A DNA stretch of 64,000 nucleotides, from NCBI GenBank assembly GCA_021014325.1, contig CM037459.1:1736001-1800000 (forward strand). Direction: 5' to 3'. Of the stretch, positions 23,704-35,513 are shown piece after piece. The position numbers and the translations under genes are program-made. The notes under the pieces were generated by a model that was not told the DNA's origin, ran no database searches, and was given only the letters and a program-made list of their open reading frames with translations. The stretch is from Plazaster borealis (Eukaryota > Echinodermata > Asteroidea > Forcipulatida > Labidiasteridae). The number at the start of each line of letters is the position of its first letter. Position 1 is the first letter of the stretch.

Positions 23704-24141
23704 TTAAAGGGTGTTTCCCCACTGTTTTTTGGTCTTGACTCCGATAACCGCGAGCTTTACGTTTGGTAATATTGGTCCACTGTTTGTTTCAGTCGTATGT
23801 TATAATGTGGTTGTAGATACATACCATAAAACTAACCTGTGGAAATTTCATTTCAAAAGGTGTTAGCGTTTTTGAGATTTTGCCGAAAATCTGGAGCGGT
23901 TTGTCCACGCAGGAAGAATAATCTGCAAATGGAATACACAATCTGAGAAACGTTACTGCAGTAACGCTTCTCGGATTCAAATTTTTTGGATTAAAAGTGA
24001 TATCTTTTTCCATAACCGCAGTCCTTCGAAGTGAAAAGTTTCTCCAAATGCATTATTCTATCCAAAGCTGTTGTACTTCTCACCACTGAGTAAGTTTTTA
24101 TTGCCATTAATTTTCACAGTCAAACGTATAGACCCTTTTAA
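23704..24141. mobile_element. TTAA-flanked MITE, family ii
   Basis: TTAA at both ends. The interior carries CATAAAACTAACCTGTGGAA, the central palindrome GTTACTGCAGTAAC and CAGTCCTTCGAAGTGAAAAG, shared with 29688, 55852 and 62846. Confidence 0.75.
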
Positions 24142-24186
24142 CCCTTTTTTTGGTGTACTTGTTGGGTTCAAATAAAGTGCGGATAC

Positions 24187-24363
24187 TGGGCCGAATTTCA
24201 TAGTGAGCCGATTAAGCAGAAAGTATTGCGTAACAAATTTCTGCTAAGCAGAAATGAGCAGGATACCAGTCACAAATTGTACATGTGACACGGTAGTTTG
24301 GCTGGTAACCTTATTCTGGTAAGCATAATTTTGTGCTTAAGCAGCTCCATGAAATTGGTCCCC
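24187..24363. mobile_element. small terminal-inverted-repeat MITE
   Basis: TGGGCCGAATTTCAT at the left and ATGAAATTGGTCCC at the right are inverted. Internal TTCTGCTAAGCAGAAATGAG is a small palindrome. A related left end occurs at 31408. It lies downstream of the Ig receptor stop. Confidence 0.6.
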
Positions 24364-24734
24364 GTCTTTGACAAGTTGTCCGCGTGCTTTGAAGCTGAAC
24401 GTTCTACTTTGATTATTCTCAACAGTACACTTACATTGAACTCATAGGCCACCTATAATTATTAAAGCAACAAACTGATGTCTATAGTTTAACTGTCAAC
24501 TACGCTTAGAACTATGTCCCGGGTAATACAGATAAATTGTTTGTCATTATAGACCTTCAGTTGGGCTGAAGGCCATATCACATGAGGCAATTTACAGGCA
24601 ACCAGTTCCAGGCAATCTCCACGAGGAAAATCTATTCACATTTCAGTTTCATCAGTGTTCCTTGTGCATGCAGTGCAGTTGGTTGCCTCCAACTTCCAAG
24701 TTGCCTGAACAAAATGCCCCGTGTTACAAGGCCT

Positions 24735-26726
24735 TTAGACTTTCACGCCAAACCCTTCACTGAGTCCAACCAGTTTAACTGATGGCAAACTCTGTTGCCT
24801 TCTGTCTTTAAACACATAAGCTATCTCAGCGTAATTAGTGCGCTCCACGGAGACACTACCGGCTCGTGACTTGTGATTGGCCGGGCTCTGTGGAGACACA
24901 GGAGTTGGAGGTCTATCGCCGACAAACGGCAAGTCCAGTTCGGCATAAGACAACGATTTATGTTGTGGATTTGATCTTGGTAGCGTTAACTTCGGACTTT
25001 TTGGTGGGATGGTGCTCGCGAATTCACAGTTTACATATGAGGGAGTAGAGCTGCCTGAGCCATCCTTGGAAGACGGTACGGCGGGAAGATTGACGTAATC
25101 ATGGTCGAGTGTCGACAGTGTTGGCAAACCGAAGTATCGCAAAGCAAGGTCGGGCATTGATGCAGTGTAGTCCCTATCCACGGAGTACCCACGACTCCGG
25201 CTCCCTGCCGGCGAGGCAAGTAAAGGTCTTCCTGACTCACTCATCAGTCTCAGTGGGGAAGGTTTCTTGTACGTTGGCAGAGGGTCGTGAGAGGCAGCGG
25301 TCTTCGCTTTCTGACTCATACCAGAAGGGGGTGGTGTCACACCCACGCCATTGCAACCACCGGAAGGGTCATCTCTGTGAACGGTCGCACCTTTCACTGA
25401 ATCAGAGTTGCCGTTGGCCGGTTTTCCGCTAACGTAGGGTTTTCTGAAGGTGCGCACCGGGGATGATTTCTCAAGGTGAATGGCACAATGGTTGAGTTTT
25501 TCTACTTCAGTTGTTTTGGGGACAATCTTTTGCCACCCGACGAAAAGTTTGCGAGTGCTAGGTTTATGACTAATGTCGAGACTTCCGCGTCGGCGAGCGT
25601 TTGCAGCGAGCCACAAGACAAAAATCAGGAAGAGCATTAGAAACATCCCACAGAAGAAGGCACCGATAGTTATTCCAATATTAAGGGGTGGATCTTTTGT
25701 GGAATAGTCAGGTTGCTCCGATTGATTTAGCACTGGATAGTTCAGTGATGATGGGGACACGACCAGAATTGTCAAGGATGCCGAGCTTCTTGCCGTGAGC
25801 TCATCAACTTTCTCGCAGGAGACAATGGATTTATCATCCCCAGTGGTGATGTTGATGAGAGTGAGGGTCCTCCCATCATCAGTTATCATTGTCTTGGATT
25901 CTCTCTCCTCCACCAAGGCACCGTTGATGTACCACCGATAATAAACATCATCATCATGCGAGAGAAGGTCTCTGCTGGCGCATGTAAATGTTGCCGATTC
26001 TCCCATGGTAACAAGTCCTCCATGCTCATGTTCAATGTACAACTGCGAAGCTCTTCGATATGGTGTGATGCTACAGTTTTTCGGCACTGAGAGTGCTAGG
26101 CTGGTCGCCTGACATGTAAACTCAACCCCTCTATCGTCGTCCAGTATACGACGCTGAAGATAAACCCATAACCCACCGTGTGCTGCAACGCCTTCCATAC
26201 GCACACCTGCCCTGTACCACACCAAATTTGCCGGTGGGCTCCCGCCGTAAGAGATGCAGGTAAGATTCACCAACATCCCAGGCGCGAGGAGAGCATCACT
26301 GGACGTCTGAACCGAGCATGCGGGGAATTCCCGGCCAGGTGGGATGAGGACATCTAGCTTCTCTGTCTTCGCTGTAAACCACGTACCATTCGGCTGGTAA
26401 TAGCCACAAACGTAAACTCCCTCATCTTCTGCTCTTACATCAGTAATGCGTAGATTGTACTTCCCTCTAATCTTAGAACCAACCGCAGACAGACGTCGGT
26501 AAATTGATCGAGCAGTGTTGTTGAGCTCATTGATCGTGGTAAAGTTACTGGTCAGGTACTCATGGATGCCGTTTGAATACCAAAACACTGCTGATGATCT
26601 CAGGGCCGTCGGACCGACACTGCAAGTCAGTATCACATCCTGGTGTATGAGGACAGTGGCAGCTTGGCTGGTGACAATAATGACAGCGACGACGACGACA
26701 ACCGAAACCGGCAGTAATTTCATCAT
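24735..26726 (-). CDS. intronless Ig-superfamily receptor with ITIM/ITSM-like tail (663 aa)
   Basis: One uninterrupted frame of 663 codons on the minus strand. Residues 1-22 form a signal peptide (MMKLL, then a Val/Ile-rich core ending at SQA). Three Ig-like domains follow: C35/W49/C107 with the DEGVYVC signature, C157/W170/C205, and C249/W265/C304. Seven N-glycosylation sequons are visible (N61, N69, N113, N154, N217, N292, N334). A membrane span covers about 349-374, followed by the stop-transfer ARRR. The cytoplasmic tail of about 285 residues is Ser/Pro-rich. It carries YVNL (Y544) and YVNC (Y564), which fit Grb2 SH2 sites, LSYAEL (Y594), which fits an ITIM, and TNYAEI (Y632), which fits an ITSM. 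PxxP stretches (PPTPVSP) are also present. Inference: a cell-surface receptor or adhesion molecule signalling through SH2 adaptors and SHP-type phosphatases. No ligand or one-to-one vertebrate orthologue is identifiable. The absence of introns is unusual for multi-Ig receptors. Confidence 0.9.
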   Translation of the reverse strand: MMKLLPVSVVVVVAVIIVTSQAATVLIHQDVILTCSVGPTALRSSAVFWYSNGIHEYLTSNFTTINELNNTARSIYRRLSAVGSKIRGKYNLRITDVRAEDEGVYVCGYYQPNGTWFTAKTEKLDVLIPPGREFPACSVQTSSDALLAPGMLVNLTCISYGGSPPANLVWYRAGVRMEGVAAHGGLWVYLQRRILDDDRGVEFTCQATSLALSVPKNCSITPYRRASQLYIEHEHGGLVTMGESATFTCASRDLLSHDDDVYYRWYINGALVEERESKTMITDDGRTLTLINITTGDDKSIVSCEKVDELTARSSASLTILVVSPSSLNYPVLNQSEQPDYSTKDPPLNIGITIGAFFCGMFLMLFLIFVLWLAANARRRGSLDISHKPSTRKLFVGWQKIVPKTTEVEKLNHCAIHLEKSSPVRTFRKPYVSGKPANGNSDSVKGATVHRDDPSGGCNGVGVTPPPSGMSQKAKTAASHDPLPTYKKPSPLRLMSESGRPLLASPAGSRSRGYSVDRDYTASMPDLALRYFGLPTLSTLDHDYVNLPAVPSSKDGSGSSTPSYVNCEFASTIPPKSPKLTLPRSNPQHKSLSYAELDLPFVGDRPPTPVSPQSPANHKSRAGSVSVERTNYAEIAYVFKDRRQQSLPSVKLVGLSEGFGVKV

Positions 26727-29687
26727 GATGTCCGGCTGTCAAACTCGAAGAGAGCAGTCAAATCTGTCACACGCTAACAGCAGTGCACAACCGAGTTGTG
26801 AGAAACACTATAAAACTAACAATCAATAGTGACTCCAATGACTCACAATCTATTTCCGCCACTCCTGATCGCAAGACTACGTGAAAAGATGCATGTGTTC
26901 AGTCAAGGCATCAATACCGTTTTGTTCTTTATTACATCTCAGCGTGAAGACAAGTCTATTATTCAACAGGTTTATGCCTCGCAGTTGGTAACATAACCCC
27001 ATCCGTAGAGTACAGGCGACACCACAGTTTCCACTTAACCCTGAAAATTCTCAGGACACTTTCAGTTCCGATCTCACACAGCGTGCAATCCACATATCCA
27101 ATACTCAACTTACACCAAAACAAATTTCTCACTAAAGTTGGTGTTTTCAGGAATGAACTGAATGAAGAGGGAATACTTTTTTACGAACAACAAGAGTCAA
27201 AATACTGGTCGTATTGTGAGTCAGTCACGGCTGATTCGTTACAGCATTGGGACCAATAAACACAAAAGCCCCTGGTATGTGGGCGTTGTGAATGGACCGT
27301 GTAAAGCTTGTGTTGACAATCGTAAAAAAAAATTTTTTTTAATGGTCTGTGTACAAGGAGACGGCATTATACAAGCTTCATTAAGTTTAGACGACAGGTG
27401 TCCATTAAATTCTGCGTGAACCCAATGTGGTTTCAAGCATGATTTCAGAGGTATTCTGCTGGAAAAAGGCAATTTTGCTGACAAAATAATTGACACCGTC
27501 ACCTCCTAAGTTCCAAAGAACCATTTCAACAGACAAAGGTAGGAGTTGTATTCGAGGCCGTTAAATGAAAGAAAACACGACAAAATTCACTGCTTCATAA
27601 ATTTTAAGCAGATTTTCGATATCCTTTTTCAAATGCTGACAAAAGAAAACAAGTAAGAAAGACAATAAAATTCGCTTTTGCCCATGTGAAGCGTGTAAAC
27701 CTCCGACCATGAAAAAGAAAACGTTGATTGACCTTTGATTGACCGATTTTCAGGCAACCCTTCCTTTTTGTTTTGGGACAAATTTATAACTAATGAAGGT
27801 TTCTGTTTAAACAAAAAATTCCAATCTCTGATTTAAAAATTGCTGACTTAATAGTGTTACAGTCGCGCGATCAGAAAAACCATCTTCCCTAAAAAAAGAA
27901 AAATAGTTTGTAACCATCGCTCGGCTCGAGCCGCTCAAGGACAGCGAATCTGTTTGCAGTACAGAATAAATAAACAGTGATAAAAATACTTTACTGCAAT
28001 AAAAGGTTATTTTAAAAATATAGTAGGCCTACATGAATTTACAACAAGAATCATGCGGCGAAAAATCATAGCACATTTTGTTTTTGTCGGATTATTTTCC
28101 AACTCATCGCTGAAGCGCGGCAGGAATGTGACCCGTATCACCCCGTGCAGGTTGTCGCATGTTTCCTCGTCTGTTGACAAGTGGCAGTGTAACTTACGTG
28201 GATGACCCACTATGCATTGCATGTTGTTACATAAAAATGTAAACAGAGTATAATCTAGGATACACAAACTTCAGGAGGATATATCAGGCTTTGTTGAATG
28301 CACTGCAATGTGGAACTTACATATTTTATGATGATTGATAACAAAAATGACAAATTTTAATCTGAAAATATATTTTGTAAATTCAATACCGAGGTAGGGT
28401 CAAACTTTGGTAATGACCCCGACAAGAAATTGTGTATTTTTAATCCGAAAGCCTAATTGCTCTAAAGATGGCAATGGTAGTAAGCATCCTGCTATTTGTT
28501 GTTGTCTGAAGTCTCCCCGTTGTATAGAAATCAACAAAGATATGTCAACAAATTTGAATCTCCGAAGATCGCTTGCAGGCGACTTTGGAAATTTCCGTGG
28601 TGTCCGTTTAAATTCTGCCCTGAATATGGCCAGAGATACGGTTGGTACCCATTGTCACCTTGCTAAAAGTGGATAGATTCGACGTTCTTGATGAAAATAC
28701 AGTGACAGCTTTTTGCTGTTTTCTCAACAAGTGCTTACTTGAAACTTTATCTGAAACTTTCACGGGTGAGTTTTATTGTATATTTTCTGAGAATGTTGCC
28801 TATAAATCAGCATTACGTTGACAAAAACCAAACCATGACCACACCTTTTAAAAAATGTCTGTGTACAACACGCTCGATGAAAAACTCGTTCTTGTTTCAA
28901 TTTTGCAAAATTCAAATAAACGCACAGACACAGACAAAACACAAAATTGCAGTTTGTGGATTGGTGTGCCGGCGTGCTTGCTGAAGTTTTGGGATTTATT
29001 AGGGTGTCGTATGTTTTTAAAGTGCAGTATTTGTGAATGATAAATTAAATTTGTATACTAAATAAAATACTAGGTTTAACACAGGTTGTTTTAACAAGTT
29101 TCTTGACTATCGGAATGCAGTTCAAAAGCTTGATCGAACTTAATAACAAATCATTGGATTAGTATATAGTATCTTTATTCGATGATAAAATCAACATCTT
29201 AATAACATTATACAATTATGCTTAGAAATAGTATTTTTAAAACACATAAAAAGACCCTGAATAAAAGTACTAAAATAAACAGTTTTAAGTGACACATGTG
29301 ATAAAGACATCGACTGAAATTATTATATTAATATTAAAATAACACAAAAATAAAACAATAAAACAACAACAAATATTCAAACAATGACATTTTGTCAAAA
29401 CAAACTTAAGAAAGGCATTTGGCATAGTTCTATTTCAGAATGGCACCATTTTGGTCAGGTTCCATGTCTGAAATGGTTTGATTAATCAATACTGATACGT
29501 TATACATACTGACAGGGTACAGGCTATTCTGCCCGTCTAGCCTCGGTTTGGTTACATTCATGTAAATGGAGGTAGACAAGATGGTTTTCCCTTATCTCTG
29601 TTGACAAAGGTGTAATACATTTATCAGAAGTAGATATAGTTCCTGAGACCATAACTAGCCATATTTACGGGTAAGTGGGTTTTGGGT
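26727..29687. other. no gene recognised; 5' flank of Ig receptor gene
   Basis: The sequence right of 26726 is upstream of the minus-strand receptor. No TATA element at a convincing distance, and no exon with phase support, was found. Frames at 28407-28676 and elsewhere lack domain signal. Confidence 0.45.
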
Positions 29688-30085
29688 TTAAAGGCATCGT
29701 ACACGTTTGGTAATAATTGGAGCCTATTGTTTGTTTCAAACCTATATATTTGTAGATATATACCATAAAACTAACCTGTGAAAATTTCATTTCAAAAGGT
29801 GCTAGCGTTTTTGAGATATTGCCGAAAATCTGGAGTGGTTATGTCCACGCAGGAAGAATAATCTGCATTGGAATACACACTCTGTGAAGCGTTACGCGTA
29901 ACGCTTCTCAGATTCAAATGTTTTGAGGGATAAAAAGTGATATATTTTTCCATAACCGCAGTACTTCGAAGTGAAAAGTTTCTCAAAATGCATTATACTA
30001 TCCAAAGCTGCTGCACTTCTTACGAAGTAAGTTTTTATTGCCATTACTTATCAGAGTCATTACCAAACGTGTACGGTGCCTTTAA
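29688..30085. mobile_element. TTAA-flanked MITE, family ii
   Basis: 398 bp including TTAA at both ends. Terminal AGGCATCGTACACGTTTGGT as in family i but with the family ii interior and central palindrome GCGTTACGCGTAACGC. Confidence 0.85.
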
Positions 30086-30196
30086 GCCGCGTCACGTGTT
30101 TCAACTTTTCTTCAACATTGCTATGCAGCCAAGTGGTTCACTATACACAAACTGGGGTGTTAAAATTGACACAATGGGTGTTGTCACATATAGATA

Positions 30197-30390
30197 CCGA
30201 AACTCTGGAATAAACTTCCAAATCACATCAGGGACACAACATCCTTCAACACATTTAAGACTCTTCTGAAAGCAAACTTGTTTCAGGAGGCCTACCATCA
30301 ATGACTTATTTTTGTATTCTGTGCCTCAGCGCCTTTGAGTAAACCTTTGATTTAGGCGCTTTATAAATTTTGTATGATTGATTGAATGAT
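30197..30390 (+). pseudogene. LINE 3' remnant (reverse transcriptase C-terminus and tail)
   Basis: Frame 30197-30304 reads PKLWNKLPNHIRDTTSFNTF then KTLLKANLF, the LWN.LP..IR...S...FK..LK pattern at the C-terminus of CR1/L2-like LINE polymerases, ending in TGA. The tail GCGCTTTATAAATTTTGTAT followed by GATTGATTGA is typical of such elements. 5'-truncated. Confidence 0.7.
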
Positions 30391-30578
30391 ACCGAACGAG
30401 AATTAAAATTAGCATCATCCGGTGTTTTATTTGCAGAAATGAGTGTTATTTTAACACCCTATAACGTAAATTTTGATTATTTTGTTGGTAATGTTACAAG
30501 ACCCATCGTGTCATTTTAACACCCCAGTTTGTGCAGTGTATACTTATGACTTAATATCTTATAAGTATGACTTATATA

Positions 30579-31148
30579 CACTGTTAAAAATGTCCGTAAA
30601 TTTACGGACTCCGTAAAGTGAAATATTCCGTATTTTCGCCGTAATTTTACGGACTTTCCGTAAATGTAAATATTAATTATGCTAATAAGCGTAATTACAA
30701 TCAACCACATTTGCCCAAACACCTACACATACTATAGTACATGTAAGTACATACTGTTATTTCACCCACAACCGTGTACACATGTACAAACTCATGTTAA
30801 GGGTTTTTTATTTTACGGAATTAAAAAAACTTCCCGGTAATAGAGCTGCCAGTAAAAAAAAAATAGTTCCGTATTCCTGCAGCTCTATTACCGGAAAAGT
30901 TTTTTAATTCCGTAAAATAAAAACCCTTAACATGAGTTTGTACATGTGTACACGGTTGTGGGTGAAATAACAGTATGTACTTACATGTACTATATTATGT
31001 GTAGGTGTTTGGGCAAATGTGGTTGATTGTAATTACGCTTATTTGCATAATTAATATTTACATTTACGGAAAGTCCGTAAAATTACAGCGAAAATACGGA
31101 ATATTTCACTTTACGGAGTCCGTAAATTTACGGACATTTTTAACAGTG
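30579..31148. mobile_element. 570-bp near-perfect palindrome (foldback element), TA flanks
   Basis: Both ends are CACTGTTAAAAATGTCCGTA in inverted orientation, flanked by TA. The arms of about 260 bp are almost identical, with a short A-rich centre near 30860. Frequent TCCGTAAATTTACGGA words. No coding capacity. Confidence 0.85.
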
Positions 31149-32543
31149 TACCTCATTAAGAATTAGTGTAGGTCATGTACATGACTTGTAAAGTAACATC
31201 AATCCTAAACAATGTTTAAGTTTGAGAGGCTCTCATTATCTGGAAAAATGATGACCAATGTGAGTCAAATTTAGAACACAAAACCTGAAACTCTTTGGCC
31301 TATGGATAATATAAAAACAAACAAACAAACAGCCCAACAAACCCTAAATATAAAAGTAAAATGAAAATTTGTGAATTTCCAATTAGTTTCAGGTATGTTT
31401 CTTGAAACCAGCTGGGCCCAATTTTCTAATGCTTAAAATTGTTTTCTGCTCAGCACAAAAAACAGAGAACCAGTCAGAAATAATATACATTAAATGATAT
31501 TTCGACTCGTGACCGGTTTCTGTTTAGCGAGATTTGTCCGTGCTAACCAATTTTTTGTGTGACAAATTCAGTTTGTGATGCACTCATTTTCCAATATAGG
31601 AACCCTGAAGGTGGGGAAAAAGTTACAAGTCTCTAATCTGACATTAAAACGGAGTAAAATACCACTGCATTTGATACCCTTCCAGTGCAACTTTTGTCAA
31701 CATCCTAAACAATCCAATTATGTCACATTTCAAATATACGGATCTGTACATTTTTGAAGGGAAAATTGTAGTTCCTGACTTTTGGTAATTTTCAATCAAA
31801 AGGTAATTGAATTAGACCTATTGACTGGCGCACAAATTCCTCTTTGGAATGTACAAAACCATTTGTTGTTGATATCCAATGACGGCATGTTTCAAATTTC
31901 ACTCTGAAAATGACACCTTAACCCGAGGTATAAAGACTTGTAATTTGTTCCACTTTTATAAGGACTCTGTCCATTGGAACTGAGTGCATCACAAAACTCA
32001 ATTTGACCTTGGAGACCCTGTTTAAGGATTGTATTGTTCCATAAAACAATACTAAACAATGCATTGAAAATTCCTCTTCCATACTCTGTATTATTATTTT
32101 TAAGCACAGTGTGATAATGCTATGTGTGTAGGAGTTCCAAGTTCTGACGTTTAAGGAAAATTACACCCAATAAAAAATAGCAATAAAAATTACACTGCGC
32201 GTACACTAAATATTTCAAATATTACAATAAAAATAGTGATGAAATTAACATTGACACCTTTCGTAAACAATTGTCTAAAATTAGTATTTGAGACAAAAAA
32301 AACTATTTGTGGAACCTGGATGATAAAAATTAAGATAGTACTAGACTGGCTACCAATGACTGGAAAGTATTTATCTATAAATTTTACTAATATCAGGTTA
32401 AATTTATAAACAAAAAGAAAAATATTAATGTCCACAACATAATTATGCATTTTAAAAAGTAACATCAACAATGATGTTTATAACAAGAACACAAATTCAG
32501 CCATAAAGACCTTGACATTGGACCAAAGGGGATCTAAAAACAA
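31149..32543. other. no gene recognised; left part of duplicated segment from about 31.75 kb
   Basis: 31408-31540 resembles a truncated MITE end. From 31753 the sequence matches 57385 onward. No coding exon is seen in either copy. Confidence 0.5.
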
Positions 32544-32687
32544 TGGACCCCTTGCATAACGCTACAGGGACGCCGAGGTCACGCGCACGTGTGTACGCAC
32601 AAAGAACAGCTATCGTCCAATGATTTGCCTCCTTTGGCCTCAGTGAGGGCGCTTTTTGAGCGTGTGACGTCATATGCAAGGGGTCTA
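32544..32687. mobile_element. 144-bp terminal-inverted-repeat MITE
   Basis: Ends TGGACCCCTTGCATA and TATGCAAGGGGTCTA are inverted. A related single end (ATAGACCCCTTGCACAACGC) lies at 57321-57340. Confidence 0.75.
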
Positions 32688-33272
32688 TAGGCTTCTAGGG
32701 GATCCCAAGACCAATCCACAAACCAAGTTTTGAATTGATATGCCAAGCCCTTCTTGAGTTATCGCTCGGACAATTATTGCACACACAGACGGACACACGG
32801 AAAGACAAGGCAAACACTTTATAAAAAAGTAGTATTTCAAACAAACTTCAGCAAAAAAATTTTTTTTAAATTAATGCACACACAGACCGACACACGGAAA
32901 GACAATGCAAACACTTTATAAAAAGTACAAACTTCAGCCAAAAAAAAAGAAAAAAAAAGTGTTTTTCAGAAACATATTTCCACAATAACTGAACTGAGCG
33001 ACTGCACTTTCCGGGCCATTAAGTTGGCTTTGTCATAAAATAGGACAACATTTACAGGTTAGCTGCACTGGTACAATAATCGCTAAAAAACATTTATAAG
33101 TTTGAGATTTAAAGACCCTCAAAATTACATGATGCAAATTTTTCTACTGAAAGGTAGTAAGACGAGTACGGTACTTTAACAATTCGTTGAAGTGGCAAAA
33201 CTTCCAAATTGAGATTCCGATTTCCCAAGATTTAAGTACACAACATTCAAGTGCCATGAATTTTAGTTGTTA

Positions 33273-33575
33273 AGTACTACTCGGAGTTGAGTACTACTCG
33301 GAGTTGAGTACTACTCAGAGTTGAGTACTACTCAGAGTTGAGCACTACTCGGAGTTGAGTACTACTCGGAGTTGAGTACTACTCGGAGTTGAGTACTACT
33401 CCGAGTTGAGTACTACTCGGAGTTGAGTACTACTCGAAGTTGAGTACTACTCGGAGTTGAGTACTACTCCGAGTTGAGTACTACTTGGAGTTGAGTACTA
33501 GTCGGAGTTGAGTACTACTCGTAGTTGAGTACTACTCGGAGTTGAGCACTACTCGGAGTTGAGTACTACTTGGCC
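33273..33575. repeat. 17-bp satellite, about 18 units
   Basis: Unit GAGTACTACTCGGAGTT with point variants. Each unit includes the short palindrome GAGTACTACTC. The matching place in the duplicate (about 58025-58095) has only degenerate single units. Confidence 0.9.
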
Positions 33576-33721
33576 ACCCAAATAATCAGCAGTACTGGAT
33601 ACTCGACTGAAAAGTACTTGACCATAACACTAGTACCTAGCTATTAATTTGACTCTTATATCTATCAAAATGTATACAAATACTATATAGGTGAGTGAAT
33701 AGCTGTGTATTATACTGTGAA

Positions 33722-33955
33722 ATACTGTCACCAAACTTTGCAAAACTTTGCTAAAATAAGAGAATAATTGCTACGACTACTTTTTTCCTTTATACTTTTT
33801 GATTTTTTGAAATAATATTTGGGTTAAGATAATTATACATATTGTCACCAAACTTTGCAAAACTTTGCTAAAATAAGAGAATAATTGCTACAACTACTTT
33901 TTTCCTTTATATTTTTTGATTTTTTGAAGTAATATTTGGGTTATGATAATTATAA
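33722..33955. repeat. direct tandem duplication, about 118 bp unit
   Basis: TGTCACCAAACTTTGCAAAA and the following hundred bases occur twice in a row with few differences. Confidence 0.85.
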
Positions 33956-34889
33956 ATTTATAAGATTTGCGCTTTTGGAACCATCTATTTTGTAAAACCA
34001 TTTATTTTGTAAAACCTGTTTGTAGTTTTTGTTGTTTTAGCTCGTTCAACTGGAACTGGTGTCACAATCATGAGTTATATTCTTTGCATGTCAGTGGCAA
34101 TATTTGATACAAGTTTCAAGTTGATAATTCATTGCAATAAGGAGTTAGGGCCATTCAAGATTTTCACTGTTTAAGCTCATTCAACTGTAACTTGTATCAA
34201 CGTTTATGAATATTATATATAAATTCATTTGTTATTTGAATCTGTATGCCATTGGTAATATTTGATACAAGTTTCAAGTCAGTAATTTTTAATTTTTGTT
34301 TAAATGTTTGTATTTTAACTCTTCTTAATATTGTAAAAATAAAACTCAATTCAGCCTACTTAAGGCTTTGAAGCTTTTATATCTGAAATAAGCCAAGCAA
34401 TAATATAATTTCATTAAGGAGTTATGGACATTCAATGTTTCTCAATGTCTTAACTCACACATCAGGAACAGGTGAAAAAATCACAAGTTTAATTCTTAGT
34501 GTGTCTGTTTTTCACGTGTAAGTCAAAGTTATAAGTCAGTTTTAAAAGTTCAACATTTACTCTGAGGTAGGCTCTTTAAAATCGAGAATGGCTTGAAAAA
34601 CTTTGTATTCCAAAAACTTTAACATTTCCTTAAAAAAACATGGTCAAGAACCACAAAACATTGTATACTGATCTCACTCAGGGAGTTTAGATTCCATAAA
34701 ACAACTCAACACTTAAAAGGTTGAAGCTTCATGCTTAAAACTTTAACATTCCTACTGAATGAGGACGTCCGCACGTCCAAACCGACCGACAGACAGACGG
34801 ACGTAGATCATCATTACCTCACTCTGCTTCCCAGCTCGCCAAAAATATAGATACTTTCCATATTTAACAAATTGTTTGCAGCATATCAG

Positions 34890-35150
34890 GTCCTGGTTGG
34901 GGCACATGTGTCATTGATCAAGGCACTTAACCATAATTGCCTTGTTGTCCTTTGGATGGATAATTAAGCCATGATCTCCATAATACCACCCCACCCCCCC
35001 CCCAAAAAAAACCCAGAACATTTATTATGAAAGAGATGGCCCTAACCCTGTCTTTATTTAAGTGGTAGTACATTGTGCCACAGTGCATGTAAGGTACTTT
35101 ATAAATGTGACTTCATACACAAAATCATCCTCACATATATGGGGGAATAT
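34890..35150 (+). mobile_element. SINE-like fragment (tRNA-Leu SINE body, head missing)
   Basis: Contains GGTCCTGGTTGGGGCACATG, CAAGGCACTTAACCATAATT and CCTTTGGATGGAT, corresponding to the middle of the tRNA-Leu SINE. It is also present in the duplicate at 58553-58850, so it predates the duplication. Confidence 0.6.
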
Positions 35151-35343
35151 AACTACTATAGTTTCCGTAAAGTGTTAAGATATCATTGAGTAAGAATGCT
35201 ATATAAATACTCGAACAATTATAATCACTAGGTGAAATCAGGACGGTTCCATTTCAAGAGGCGAAGCCGGGTAAAAAGGAAATGCCAGATTTCAGCAAGT
35301 GATTTTATTCTGTGATAATGCACAAAAGAAATGCTTTCAATTA

Positions 35344-35513
35344 GGGGTTAACAGTGTGATGACCCGGTCTTCACTGCGTGGTAATGACCGGGTTGGTGGC
35401 TGGCCGCTGTTAATGGAACGAGCCGAAGGCGAGGTCCATTAACAGCAGCCAGCCACCAAGTAACCAAGGTCATTACCACGCAGTGAAGACCGGGTCATCA
35501 CACTGTTAATCCC
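35344..35513. repeat. 170-bp hairpin (inverted repeat)
   Basis: GGGTTAACAGTGTGATGACC at the left and its reverse complement at the right, continuing through CGGTCTTCACTGCGTGGTAA. The centre is GC-rich (ACGAGCCGAAGGCGAGG). Confidence 0.85.

Noticed and set aside
33273..33575. CRISPR-like array
   Set aside because: Units are contiguous with no unique spacers, and the host is a eukaryote; it is a satellite.
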